Shown: positions 27,633-37,700, counted from the stretch's first letter. The stretch: DNA of 58,086 nucleotides from Pseudomonadota bacterium (GCA_023423065.1 JAFAGC010000073.1:1-58086), one strand, 5' to 3'. Translations and numbers: made by a program. The notes: generated by a model from the letters alone, not told the origin.

Positions 27633-28343
27633 TCACACCGTCAGGTGCTGGTGAACGAGATCGTCGGTCAGCGCGGCGATCGCGCCGCTGCCGACGATGC
27701 GGCCCTTGTCGATGATGCGGAACTCGCTCGCCACGCGGCGCGCAAACGGCAGTTTCTGTTCGACCAGCAGCACGGTGAGTTTCGCCTCGCGGTTGAGGCG
27801 CATGATGATATCGCCGATCTCGTGCACGATGTTGGGCTGGATGCCTTCGGCGGGCTCGTCGAGGATCAGCAGTTTCGGATCGAGCACCATCGCGCGGCCG
27901 ATCGCGAGCTGCTGTTGCTGCCCGCCCGAGAGGTCGCCGCCGCGGCGTTTGAGCATCTTCTTGAGCACGGGAAACCATTCGAAGATGTGCTCGGGCACCT
28001 GCCTGATCTTGCCGCCGCGCCGCGCGCCGAAGCCGATACGCAGGTTCTCCTCGACCGTGAGCTGCGAAAAGATCTCGCGCCCCTGCGGCACATACGCGAT
28101 GCCCAGCTTCGCGCGCCGGTCGGCCGCGATCTGCGAAAGCTCGACGGTCTGCGCGCCACTGCCGTATTCCATCGCGCCGGAGGCGATCGGCAGCAATCCC
28201 ATGATGCACTTGAGCAGCGTGGTCTTGCCCATGCCGTTGCGGCCCATCAGACAGGTGCACGAACCCTCGGGCACGAGCATGTCGATGTCCCACAGGATGT
28301 GGCTGCCGCCGTAGAACTGGTTGAGACCCTTGATGGACAGCAT
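27633..28343 (-). CDS. urtE: Urea ABC transporter ATP-binding protein UrtE
   Basis: LivF-like ATPase of the urea uptake system. Walker A GRNGMGKTT, signature LSGGQQQQLAIGRA, Walker B LLILDEPAEGIQP; the EGIQPNIV ending is characteristic of UrtE. 236 aa. It lies 2 nt after urtD and 2 nt before ureD, joining transport and urease genes into one transcript. Confidence 0.95.
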   Translation of the reverse strand: MLSIKGLNQFYGGSHILWDIDMLVPEGSCTCLMGRNGMGKTTLLKCIMGLLPIASGAMEYGSGAQTVELSQIAADRRAKLGIAYVPQGREIFSQLTVEENLRIGFGARRGGKIRQVPEHIFEWFPVLKKMLKRRGGDLSGGQQQQLAIGRAMVLDPKLLILDEPAEGIQPNIVHEIGDIIMRLNREAKLTVLLVEQKLPFARRVASEFRIIDKGRIVGSGAIAALTDDLVHQHLTV

Positions 28344-28345
28344 GA

Positions 28346-29197
28346 CTAACTATTCCGCGGGGCGTCCTGCGCCTCGCCCAGGTAGACCTCGATCACCTTC
28401 GGGTTGTTCTGCACGGCGTCCATGCTGCCCTCCGCGAGCACCGAGCCCTCGTGCAGCACCGTCACCGTGCGCGCGATCGAGCGCACGAATTCCATGTCGT
28501 GTTCGACCACGACCACCGAATGTCTGCCGGCCAGCGACAGCAGCAGCTCCGCGGTGCGCTCCACTTCCTGCGGCGTCATGCCCGCGACGGGCTCGTCGAC
28601 CAGCAGCAGCCGCGGGTCCTGCATGAGCAACATGCCGATCTCGAGCCACTGCTTCTGTCCGTGCGAAAGGATTCCCGCCGGCAGATCGCGCTGGTCCTTC
28701 AACCCGACCGTGACCAGCACTTCGTCGATACGCGCCACTTGCTCGCCAGAAAGCGGCTTGAACAAGGTGCGCCAGACGGTCTTGTTTCCCGCGGCCGCGA
28801 GCGCGAGGTTCTGCAACACGCTGTGATGCTCGAATACCGTCGGCTTCTGGAATTTCCGTCCAATGCCCGCCTCCGCGATTTCCGGTTCCGTCAGTTGCAG
28901 CAGGTCCGTCGTGGTGCCGAACCACGCGCTGCCCGAGTCCGGGCGCGTCTTGCCCGTGATCACGTCCATCATCGTCGTCTTGCCCGCGCCGTTCGGCCCG
29001 ATGATGCAACGCAGTTCGCCCACGTCGATGTACAACGTCAGGTTGTTGAGCGCACGAAACCCGTCGAAGCTCACGGTGATGTCTTCGACGTAGAGGATCG
29101 TGCCGTGCGAGGCATCGCCCGGCATCGGTCGATCGGACCCGGCGCCCGCGCCGAACACCTTCTGCCACCCCTGCTTCACCACCCTGGCCGCGTTCAT
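28346..29197 (-). CDS. urtD: Urea ABC transporter ATP-binding protein UrtD
   Basis: LivG-like ATPase. Walker A GPNGAGKTT, signature LSHGQKQWLEIGM (the SHGQKQWLEI form is typical of UrtD), Walker B LLLVDEPVAGMTP. 283 aa. The ATG overlaps the urtC stop as ATGA, and the first 30 residues form a variable N-terminal extension. Earlier open codons in this frame lie within urtC and are not used. Confidence 0.95.
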   Translation of the reverse strand: MNAARVVKQGWQKVFGAGAGSDRPMPGDASHGTILYVEDITVSFDGFRALNNLTLYIDVGELRCIIGPNGAGKTTMMDVITGKTRPDSGSAWFGTTTDLLQLTEPEIAEAGIGRKFQKPTVFEHHSVLQNLALAAAGNKTVWRTLFKPLSGEQVARIDEVLVTVGLKDQRDLPAGILSHGQKQWLEIGMLLMQDPRLLLVDEPVAGMTPQEVERTAELLLSLAGRHSVVVVEHDMEFVRSIARTVTVLHEGSVLAEGSMDAVQNNPKVIEVYLGEAQDAPRNS

Positions 29198-30351
29198 GCC
29201 GGCGCCTCCGCGGTTCGCGATTTGTCGGGCGTCGGTTCGGTGGGCGGCCTGGCCGCGGGAGGCTCGTTCTTGCGCTCGAGCAAGCCGACCACGCCGCGCG
29301 GCAGGAACAACGTCACGATGACGAACAAGGCGCCGAGCGCGTACGGCCAGTACTCCGGCATCGCCGCGGTGAAGTAGCTCTTCGCGTAGTTCACGAGCAC
29401 GGCGCCCGCCACCGCGCCGTACAACAGGCCACGCCCGCCGACGGCCACCCAGATCACGACCTCGATCGAGTTGATCGGCGCGAACTCGCCGGGATTGATG
29501 ATGCCCACCTGCGGCACGTACAACGCGCCCGCGATGCCGGCGAGCACGGCCGAGAACGTGAAGATCCACAGCTTGTACGACTCGACGCGATAACCGATGA
29601 ATCGTGTGCGGCTCTCCGCGTCGCGGATCGCCTGCACGACGCGTCCCGCGCGCGAACGCGTGATGTAGCGGCACGCGAGGTAGCCGAGAACGAGCGCGAG
29701 CGCACTCGCGACGAACAGCGCCACGCGCGTACCCGGCGCGTTGATCGAAAAACCGAGGATGTCCTTGAAATCCGTCATGCCGTTGTTGCCGCCGAAACCC
29801 ATGTCGTTGCGGAAGAACGCGAGCATGAGCGCGTAGGTCAGCGCCTGCGTGATGATGGATAGATAGACACCCGTGACGCGCGAGCGGAACGCGAACCAGC
29901 CGAACGCGAACGCCAGCAGGCCCGGCACCAGGCACACCATGATCGCGGCGAACCAGAACATATCGAAGCCGTGCCAGAACCAGGGCAGCTCCTTGTAATT
30001 CAGGAACACCATGAAATCCGGCAGCACCGGGTCGCCGTACACGCCGCGCGGTCCTATCTGCCGCATCAGGTACATGCCCATCGCGTAGCCGCCGAGCGCG
30101 AAGAACGCGGCGTGGCCGAGCGACAGGATTCCGCAATAGCCCCACACGAGGTCCACGGCGACGGCGAGCAGCGCGAACGTCATGTACTTGCCGAGCAGCG
30201 TCATCGTGTAGGTGGACAGGTGCGCGCCGGAAGACTCCGGCACCGCGAGATGCAGGATCGGCACCACGATGCCGACCAGCGCGACCAGGACCAGGAACAC
30301 GGCCGTGCCCCGTTCGCCCGCCAGCATGCTGAACAAAGGTCCGCGCGCCAT
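29194..30351 (-). CDS. urtC: Urea ABC transporter permease UrtC
   Basis: LivM-like permease with about nine to ten hydrophobic helices. The motif GYCGILSLGHAAFFALGGYAMGMYL is the branched-chain-type permease signature, and NNGMTDFKDILGF is typical of UrtC. 385 aa, with a Pro/Glu-rich C-terminal tail. Starts 1 nt after the urtB stop. Confidence 0.95.
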   Translation of the reverse strand: MARGPLFSMLAGERGTAVFLVLVALVGIVVPILHLAVPESSGAHLSTYTMTLLGKYMTFALLAVAVDLVWGYCGILSLGHAAFFALGGYAMGMYLMRQIGPRGVYGDPVLPDFMVFLNYKELPWFWHGFDMFWFAAIMVCLVPGLLAFAFGWFAFRSRVTGVYLSIITQALTYALMLAFFRNDMGFGGNNGMTDFKDILGFSINAPGTRVALFVASALALVLGYLACRYITRSRAGRVVQAIRDAESRTRFIGYRVESYKLWIFTFSAVLAGIAGALYVPQVGIINPGEFAPINSIEVVIWVAVGGRGLLYGAVAGAVLVNYAKSYFTAAMPEYWPYALGALFVIVTLFLPRGVVGLLERKNEPPAARPPTEPTPDKSRTAEAPA

Positions 30352-30352
30352 G

Positions 30353-32047
30353 TCAGCTCTCCGCCGCCCGGCCCTTCTGCGGGAACAGTCCCCGCGGCCG
30401 GCGCTGGATGAACAGGATCAACGCGATCAGCACGAAGATCTTCGCCAGCACGGCGCCGGCCCAGGGCTCCAGCACCTTGTTGACGACACCCAGCGACATG
30501 CCGCCGATGAGCGTCCCCCACAGATTGCCGACGCCGCCGAACACCACCACCATGAACGAGTCGATGATGTATTGCTGACCCAGGTTCGGTCCGACGTTGG
30601 ATAGCTGCGAGAGTGCGACACCCGCCACTCCCGCGATGCCCGATCCCAGGCCGAACGTCATCGCGTCGACCCACTGCGTGCGCACGCCCATCGCACGCGC
30701 CATGTTGCGGTTCTGCGCGACGGCGCGGACTTTCAAGCCCAGCGAAGTCTTCCTGAGCACGAGCTGCAGCACGACGAACACGATGACCATGAACAGCAGC
30801 ACGTAGATGCGGTTGTAGGTCAGCGACAACGCATCGTTGAACTGCCACGAGCCCGCCATCCACTGCGGCGTCTCGACCGGCACGTTGTTGGCGCTGACCT
30901 TGTGACGAACGAGCTGTTGAAGGATGAGGCTCACGCCGAACGTCGCGAGAAGCGTTTCGAGCGGCCGGCCATACAGGAACTGCACGATGCCACGTTCGAT
31001 CGCGACACCCACCGCGCCCGAGACGACGAAAGCCACCGGGATCGCGATCAGCACCGATGCGCCGATCGAGTCCGGGAACAATACCTGCACGAAGTACGTG
31101 CAGTACGCGCCGAGCATCATGAGTTCGCCGTGGGCCATGTTGATGACGCCCATCACGCCGAACGTGATCGCGAGACCGATCGCGGCGAGCACGAGCACCG
31201 AACCCAGGCTCAGGCCGAAGAACAGCGTCTCGATCGTCGAATACATGCGCCGCGCGCCTTCGATCGACTTGACGACGTCGGTCGCGGCGACGCGCACACG
31301 TTCGTCGGATTCCGGGAAGCTTCCGTCCTCGGCCGCGGTCACCATCGCGGTGAGGCGGTTGTAGACGTCCGGGCTGAGGGAATCGACCAGCGTTTTCACC
31401 GCCGCCAGGCGCGTGTCGGCGTCGGCGCTGTCGAGATCGGCGAGCGCCAGGCCCTCCCGCATGGCCTGCTTCACGTCGTCGTCCTTCTCTTCCGCCACGC
31501 GCGCGCGCAGCAGCGCGGCGCTGTCATCGTCGAGCGAGCGCAGCATCTGTTTCACGGCGTCGAGCCGTACCGTGGCATCGGGATCGGCGAGCGCGAAGCT
31601 GGCCACCGCGGCGCGCAGCGCCTTGCGCAGGCTGTTGTTGGTCGTGATGCGAGTGAATTCTTCCGGCGCGCCGGAGCCGGCATCGTCGAGAGTCAGCGGA
31701 TCGGTGAGCGCCAGCGTGGTTTCGCCTCCGTCCGTGATGAAAACCTTGTCGTCCGCGTCGCGGAAATACAGCTTGCCGTCGAGCAGCGCCGCGAGCACGG
31801 CCTTCGAATTCGGGTGGCGCAGCTCGGTGAGCGTCGCGACGGCGGCGGCCTTGTCGGGAAAACTCGACGTCGCGAGAGTCGCGACGGTCGCGGCGAACGC
31901 CGCGTCCTGCTCGCCGTCGTTCTGGGCGCCGGATGCCGCGCGCGGCATGGCGAACGCGAGCAGCACCCACGCCGCGAACAGTACCCACCTTGCGTGAAAA
32001 AAGGATCCCGGGATCGCTCCCGGGATCGCAATTGCCTTTTCAGCCAC
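30353..32047 (-). CDS. urtB: Urea ABC transporter permease UrtB with periplasmic N-terminal domain
   Basis: LivH-like permease (last 290 residues, SLGSVLVLAAIGLAITFGVMG, then INMAHGELMMLGAY). It is preceded by about 230 residues of helical repeats (RLDAVKQML, RLAAVKTLV) behind a signal-like segment (LFAAWVLLAFAMPRAASGA). Such an N-terminal domain is common in gammaproteobacterial UrtB. The start is uncertain: the GTG at 32047 has no clear Shine-Dalgarno and an intrinsic terminator lies within the first 17 codons. GTG 31969 or ATG 31948 are later in-frame candidates, but both shorten the signal segment. Confidence 0.92.
   Translation of the reverse strand: MAEKAIAIPGAIPGSFFHARWVLFAAWVLLAFAMPRAASGAQNDGEQDAAFAATVATLATSSFPDKAAAVATLTELRHPNSKAVLAALLDGKLYFRDADDKVFITDGGETTLALTDPLTLDDAGSGAPEEFTRITTNNSLRKALRAAVASFALADPDATVRLDAVKQMLRSLDDDSAALLRARVAEEKDDDVKQAMREGLALADLDSADADTRLAAVKTLVDSLSPDVYNRLTAMVTAAEDGSFPESDERVRVAATDVVKSIEGARRMYSTIETLFFGLSLGSVLVLAAIGLAITFGVMGVINMAHGELMMLGAYCTYFVQVLFPDSIGASVLIAIPVAFVVSGAVGVAIERGIVQFLYGRPLETLLATFGVSLILQQLVRHKVSANNVPVETPQWMAGSWQFNDALSLTYNRIYVLLFMVIVFVVLQLVLRKTSLGLKVRAVAQNRNMARAMGVRTQWVDAMTFGLGSGIAGVAGVALSQLSNVGPNLGQQYIIDSFMVVVFGGVGNLWGTLIGGMSLGVVNKVLEPWAGAVLAKIFVLIALILFIQRRPRGLFPQKGRAAES
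31997..32026 (-). terminator. Intrinsic terminator at the urtA/urtB junction
   Basis: On the minus strand a 9-bp stem ATCCCGGGA / TCCCGGGAT closes a GCGA tetraloop, followed by CC and six T. It lies 67 bp after the urtA stop and inside the longest urtB reading frame. Partial termination would give more transcript for the binding protein UrtA than for the membrane and urease genes. Confidence 0.85.
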
Positions 32048-32093
32048 TTTTTTCAGAGTTCTTGTTTCTTTGCCGGATGATTGCTTGCGGTTG

Positions 32094-33398
32094 TTACTTG
32101 TAGTTCTGGGCGGAACACGCCTTCGTCTTCGTGTTGTAGTTGCCGCACTTGAGCGTCACCCAGTCCGCCTCGATGTCCTTGCTGCCCGGCAGGAAGTCGG
32201 ACCACGCATCGCCCGCCACCAGGCCCTTGGTCTGCCACACCGTGTCGAACTGGCCGTCGGCGCGCACTTCGCCGATCAGCACCGGCTTCGTGAGGTGGTG
32301 GTTGGGCAGCATCTTCGCGACGCCACCCGTGAGATTGGGCACTTCGAGGCCGATCATCGCGTCGGTCACCTTGTCGACGTCGGTCGTCTTCACCTTCTCG
32401 ACGGCCTTCACCCACATCTGGAAGCCGATCACGTGAGCTTCCATCGGGTCGTTGAAGGTGCGCTTCGGATCCTTCGTGAACGCGTGCCACTTCTTGATCC
32501 ACTCGGTGTTGGCCGGGCTCTTCTCGCTCATGAAGTAGTTCCACGCCGCCAGATGGCCGACGAGGGGCTTCGTGTCGATACCCGCGAGTTCCTCCTCGCC
32601 CACCGAGAAGGCCACGACCGGAATGTCCTCCGCCGAGATCTTCTGGTTGCCGAGCTCCTTGTAGAACGGCACGTTCGCGTCGCCGTTGATGGTCGACACC
32701 ACCGCGGTCTTCTTGCCCGCCGAGCCGAACTTCTTGATCTCCGCCACGATCGACTGCCAGTCACTATGACCAAAGGGCGTGTAGTTGATCATGATGTCGG
32801 CCTCCGCCACGCCCTTCGACTTGAGGTAGGCCTCGAGGATCTTGTTGGTCGTGCGCGGATAGACGTAGTCGGTACCCGCGAGCACCCAGCGCTTCACGCC
32901 GATGTCGTTCATCAGGTAGTCGACGGCCGGGATCGCCTGCTGGTTGGGCGCGGCGCCCGTGTAGAACACGTTCTTCGAGGACTCCTCGCCCTCGTATTGC
33001 ACCGGGTAGAACAGCAGGCCGTTGTTCTTCTCGAACACCGGCAGCACGCTCTTGCGCGACACGCTGGTCCAGCAGCCGAACACCACGTCGACCTTGTCCT
33101 TGACCAGCAGTTGCTCCGCCTTTTCGGCGAACAGCGGCCAGTTGGACGCCGGATCGACGACGACCGCCTCGAGCTTCTTGCCGAGCAGGCCGCCCTTCTT
33201 GTTCTGCTCGTCGATCAGCATCAGGACCGTGTCCTTGAGCGTGGTCTCCGAGATCGCCATCGTTCCCGAGAGCGAGTGGAGCACGCCGACCTTGATGGTA
33301 TCGGCGGCCTGCGCCGTCGCACCTATCGTCGATCCAATGGTCATTGCAACTGCGGCGCCGAGTACGGCGAGCCGACGCGTGAACTTGAATTTCGCCAT
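32094..33398 (-). CDS. urtA: Urea-binding protein UrtA
   Basis: Periplasmic binding protein of the urea ABC transporter. Signal peptide MAKFKFTRRLAVLGAAVAMT to about residue 30 (AQAA/DTIKVG), then the type I solute-binding fold with VGVLHSLSGTMAISE and VFGCWTSVSRKSVLPVFE, both typical of UrtA. The ATG at 33398 has TGAGGA about 9 nt upstream; an in-frame ATG at 33413 is less well placed. It follows the porin gene by 11 bp. Confidence 0.95.
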   Translation of the reverse strand: MAKFKFTRRLAVLGAAVAMTIGSTIGATAQAADTIKVGVLHSLSGTMAISETTLKDTVLMLIDEQNKKGGLLGKKLEAVVVDPASNWPLFAEKAEQLLVKDKVDVVFGCWTSVSRKSVLPVFEKNNGLLFYPVQYEGEESSKNVFYTGAAPNQQAIPAVDYLMNDIGVKRWVLAGTDYVYPRTTNKILEAYLKSKGVAEADIMINYTPFGHSDWQSIVAEIKKFGSAGKKTAVVSTINGDANVPFYKELGNQKISAEDIPVVAFSVGEEELAGIDTKPLVGHLAAWNYFMSEKSPANTEWIKKWHAFTKDPKRTFNDPMEAHVIGFQMWVKAVEKVKTTDVDKVTDAMIGLEVPNLTGGVAKMLPNHHLTKPVLIGEVRADGQFDTVWQTKGLVAGDAWSDFLPGSKDIEADWVTLKCGNYNTKTKACSAQNYK

Positions 33399-33409
33399 GT
33401 TAGTCATCC

Positions 33410-34471
33410 TCACATTTGAACTTGCAGACCGAGACCGATCGTCGAGCTGTCGCCGCCGACATTCGGATCGAAACTCTTGTCCAGGTAGAACAGGCTGATG
33501 CGTGCGTTGAACTTGTTGATCAGGTAGTTCACGTTCAGCTCGAGCGTGTCCTGGTCGAGGTCCGTGCCGAAGAAGTCGTAGGTCGCCTGGCCGTACTTGC
33601 CGAGCACCTGGACCTTGCCGGGGCCGGCTTCTCCGGGGAACAGATAGGCGCCGAGCACGTAGAAGCCGTCCGACTTCTCGTAACCGCCGCCGACCGGAGT
33701 TCCATAGCCGCCGAGACGGTCGTACACCGCGTATTCGGCTTCGACCGTGACGACGCCGCTGTTGCCGAGCTTCTTCTCGAGCAGGAAGTCGAACGAGTAC
33801 GCATCGCCGGCATCCGCGGTCTGCGCCGCGAGACCGATCGCGAGCAGATCCTTCTCGCCGTAGTACGTTCCGTTGAGGTAGTAGCCGTCTTCCGAATCCC
33901 AGAAGTCGACCTGGACACGCGACGCGAGCAACACGTCGTTGTCCCCCGTGGTCAGGCCCGAGACGTCGAACGCGCCGATCGAGAACTTCACCTTGTCGTA
34001 CTGACCCCAGTACATGATGCCGTCGTCGCGGCCCTCGGTCTCGAACGGATAGCCGTCCTGCACGCCGTCCTGGTAGACGGCCCAGTTGCTCGCGTAGTAA
34101 GGACCGTAGAGATTCGCGCGATCGCTCGGCGGCAGGAAACGGCCGACCCAGATGTTGTGCTGGCCGTCGGCGAACGAGAATTGCGCCACCGCGTCGATGA
34201 CACGGATCTCCTCGTCGTTGGAGTTGTACTCCGTGTTGAACATGAACCCGATGTTTTCGTACGCCTTGCCGCTGATGTAGAGGCGCGCGCTGTTCAGCGA
34301 GAAGTCGCTGAACGAATCGTCACCGCCCTCGCCCGCGTCGAAGTCGGTGCTCGTGAAACTGGTGCGCATACCGCCGCCCACCGAGACGTCGCCCGCCGTG
34401 GCTTGCGAGACAGGCAGTGCCGCGAGACCGGACAGCACCGCCGCTTTGATGATGTGTGACTTGAGTGACAT
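33410..34471 (-). CDS. Outer-membrane porin of the urea operon
   Basis: 353-aa beta-barrel protein with signal peptide (KSHIIKAAVLSGLAALPVSQATA), alternating amphipathic strands throughout, and a C-terminus ending in an aromatic-poor LGLQVQM. It resembles phosphate-selective O/P-type or FmdC-like porins. FmdC-type porins are known beside amide/urea uptake genes in methylotrophs (established knowledge, recalled), so passage of urea or short amides is a reasonable inference. First gene of the porin-urtABCDE-ure operon, with AAGGA upstream of ATG. Confidence 0.85.
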   Translation of the reverse strand: MSLKSHIIKAAVLSGLAALPVSQATAGDVSVGGGMRTSFTSTDFDAGEGGDDSFSDFSLNSARLYISGKAYENIGFMFNTEYNSNDEEIRVIDAVAQFSFADGQHNIWVGRFLPPSDRANLYGPYYASNWAVYQDGVQDGYPFETEGRDDGIMYWGQYDKVKFSIGAFDVSGLTTGDNDVLLASRVQVDFWDSEDGYYLNGTYYGEKDLLAIGLAAQTADAGDAYSFDFLLEKKLGNSGVVTVEAEYAVYDRLGGYGTPVGGGYEKSDGFYVLGAYLFPGEAGPGKVQVLGKYGQATYDFFGTDLDQDTLELNVNYLINKFNARISLFYLDKSFDPNVGGDSSTIGLGLQVQM

Positions 34472-34533
34472 GGTTTTCCTTGTGAACTAACCCCTGCGAG
34501 CGACGGTACGGACCGGGTACCGGCGGAGGTAGG

Positions 34534-34545
34534 CGTCATTTGACG
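34534..34545 (-). promoter_or_regulatory. Candidate operator CGTCAAATGACG
   Basis: Inverted half-sites CGTCA/TGACG separated by 2 bp, 62 bp upstream of the porin ATG and about 120 bp upstream of the sigma-54 site of the kinase gene. The 11-mer CGTCAAATGAC recurs upstream of hupE with nearly equal spacing and orientation. The neighbouring LuxR-type response regulator is the natural candidate binder (inference). Confidence 0.5.
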
Positions 34546-34667
34546 TAGGCGCGGACGCACATGAACCGGGAGAGTGCGAACCGGCTCCGGACTGCACCCT
34601 GACGAAGCAGCTGTACGAATCTTCGCCACTTCGCGGTCAAACCACCGCGCGGGCGGGCACGTGGGGC

Positions 34668-34683
34668 TGGCACATGCCTTGCT
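34668..34683 (+). promoter_or_regulatory. Sigma-54 promoter of the NCS1-kinase gene
   Basis: TGGCACATGCCTTGCT matches the -24/-12 consensus TGGCAC-N5-TTGCW at every conserved position. The predicted start of transcription is near 34694, about 26 nt before the ATG at 34720, and an AGGGA Shine-Dalgarno follows. It implies nitrogen-type control through an enhancer-binding protein. Confidence 0.75.
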
Positions 34684-34719
34684 ATCTATTCAGCCGGGGG
34701 AAAAAGGGAACGCGTCGGC

Positions 34720-37700
34720 ATGAGCTCCAGGCCGAGACAACAAAAAATCATTCGCGAGCGCCGGCAGTACAACCAGTGGGTCAACAGCCAGACACTCGAG
34801 GACTATGCGCTGCGGTTCACCGCGGAACGCGCGCGCAAGTCGACTTCGCGCGTCGGTAACACCGCGCTCGGTCCCATCGCGTTCCTGGCCTGCGAGGCGA
34901 TCGGCGGCACGCTGACGCTGCTGTATGGATTTCCCAACGTCGCGTGGGCCATCGGTGCATTCGCGGTGCTGATGTTCGCGATCGGACTGCCCATCGCCTA
35001 TTACGCCGCGAAGTACGGCGTCGACATCGACCTGCTCACGCGCGGCGCCGGCTTCGGCTACATGGGCAGCACGGTCACGTCGCTGATCTACGCGTCATTC
35101 ACGTTCCTGCTGTTCGCGATCGAGGCCAGCATCATGTCGGTCGCGCTGAACCTCGTGTTCGGCATCCCGATGTGGATCGCGCACATCATCAGTTCGCTGG
35201 TCGTGATACCGATCGCGCTGTACGGCATCAGCCTGATCAGCCGCATGCAGATCGTCACGCAGCCCATCTGGCTCGTGCTGCAATTCGTGCCGATCGCGAT
35301 CATCCTCTGGAAGAACCCGACCGAGATCGCGGCCTGGACCCACTTCGCGGGCAGCGAGTCCGCCGGTTCGACGGATGGCGGCGGCGCGTTCGACTTCGTG
35401 TTGTTCGGCCTCGCGGCCTCGGTACTGCTCTCGCTGCTGCCGCAGATCGGCGAGCAGGTGGACTACCTGCGATTCCTTCCCAATCGCACGAAGAAGAACC
35501 GCGTAGGCTGGTGGACCGCGGTGGTCGGCACCGGCCCGGGCTGGGTGGTGCTCGGCGGCTTCAAACTACTGGTCGGCTCGTTCCTCGCGGTCTGGCTGGT
35601 GCGCCAGGGCGTACATCCTTCGCAGGCCGACGAGCCGACGATCATGTATCACCACGCATTCCGCGAGACCTTCCAGTCGCCGACCTTCGCGCTGGTGCTC
35701 ACCGGCCTGTTCGTCATCGTCTGCCAGCTCAAGATCAACGTGACCAACGCGTATGCCGGCTCGATCGCGTGGTCGAACTTCTTCTCGCGGCTCACGCATT
35801 CGCACCCGGGGCGCGTCGTGTGGCTGGTGTTCAACGTCGTGCTCGCGCTGCTGCTCATGGAGATCGGCATCTTCCGCGCCATCGAGAGCATCCTGGTCAT
35901 CTACGCCAACTTCGCCGCGGGGTGGATAGGCGCGCTGACCGCCGACCTCGTCGTCAACAAACCGCTCGGCTTCAGTCCCAGACACATCGAGTTCAAGCGC
36001 GCGCATCTCTACGACATCAATCCCGTCGGCGTCGGGGCACTGGCCATATCCGTCGTGTTGTCGAGCCTCGCGTTCATGGGGCTATTCGGCGAATACGCGC
36101 GGATCCTCTCCCCGTTCGTCGCGCTCAGCGTCGCCTTCGTCGCCGCGCCCCTGATCGCCTGGTGGACCCGCGGCCGGTATTACCTCGCGCGTCCCGACAA
36201 CGGCCTGCCCGGCAGGACCGCCGAGCTCGAGTGCAGCATCTGCGAAAACGTGTTCGAACGCGGCGACATCGCGATGTGCCCTGCCTACTCCGGACCCATC
36301 TGCTCGCTGTGCTGCACGCTCGAAGCGCGCTGCCGCGATCAATGCAAGACCAACAGCCGCTTCAACGAGCAGCTCGACCTGTTCATCGCGCGATTCCTGC
36401 CGAAGCGCCTGGGAGCACTCCTCAATACACGCGCCGGCCACTTCGGCGGACTCATGGTGCTGTCGAATCTCGCGATCGCCTTCCTGCTCGCGCTGATCTA
36501 CCAGCAATACGGCCACGCCGCGCCCGCCAGTCGCGAGGCGATCGCGACCACGTTGTGGCTGGTGTACTTCTGCCTGCTCGTGCTGTCGGGCGTGACCTCG
36601 TGGCTCATCGTGCTCGCCCACGAGAGTCGGCGCGCGGCCGAGGCCGAGTCGGCGCGCCAGACGACGATGCTCATGGACGAAATCGACGCGCACAAACGCA
36701 CCGACGCGGCGCTGCAAAAAGCGAAAGAAGTCGCCGAGGCCGCCAACGTCGCGAAGACGCGTTACATCGCCGGCATCAGCCACGAGATCCGCACGCCGCT
36801 CAACTCCATCTACGGATACGCGCAACTCCTGGAGCGCGGCGCCGCCGGCCCCTCGGACAATGCGATCCGCGTGATCCGGCGCAGCGCCGAACACCTCGCG
36901 GATCTCATCGACGGCATCCTCGACATCTCGAAGATCGAGAACGGCATCCTGCGATTGAACCGCGACAAGGTCGCGCTGCCCGAATTCCTCGACCAGATCG
37001 TCGACATGTTCAAGCTGCAGGCGGCCGCGAAGGGCATCGACTTCATCTACTCGCGCCCGCCGAACCTGCCCGCGGTGGTGCACGTCGACCAGAAACGCCT
37101 GCGACAGATCCTGATCAACCTGCTGTCGAACGCGATCAAGTACACCGAACGCGGCAGCGCGTCGCTGGTCGTGCGTTACCGCAGCCAGGTGGCGGAATTC
37201 GAGGTCTCGGATACCGGCGTCGGCATTCCCGCGGACGAAATCGAGCGTGTGTTCGAACCCTTCGAACGCGGCCAGGGCGCCAACGTGCGCGCGATCCCGG
37301 GCACCGGCCTCGGCCTCACGATCACCAAACTACTCACGCAGATCATGGGCGGCGAGATCAACGCGTCGAGCCAGGTGGGCGTCGGCACGCGGTTCACGGT
37401 GCGCCTGCTGCTCTCCGAGGCCGCGCCGGCGCCGAGCGCGGAAGGCGCGCGCGACATCACGGGTTACGCCGGCGCGCGCCGCAAGCTGCTGCTGGTCGAC
37501 GACGATCCGGCGCACCTCGACATCGTCCAGAACCTGCTGCGGCCGCTCGACTTCGCGTTGTTCACGGCGCCGGACGGGTCGCGCGGACTCGCGCTCGCCG
37601 AGGAGTGCGATCCCGATCTGGCGATGATCGACATCAGCATGCCGGGCATGAGCGGCTGGCAGGTCGCCGAACGCCTGCGCGCGCGCTCGAGCCGCCTGAA

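Noticed and set aside
26668..28293. 541-codon frame that would extend UreD upstream through urtE
   Set aside because: The extension is an out-of-frame shadow of urtE. The ATG at 27630, 2 nt after the urtE stop, gives a sensible UreD N-terminus.
28346..30145. Continuous minus-strand frame running from urtC into urtD, as if one 599-aa protein
   Set aside because: The first part is an out-of-frame shadow of urtC; UrtD begins at 29197 with an ATGA overlap and complete ABC motifs.
34593..34609. Possible NtrC site (TGCACC...GCA) between the porin and kinase genes
   Set aside because: The right half does not match GGTGCA and the spacing is off; too weak to call.
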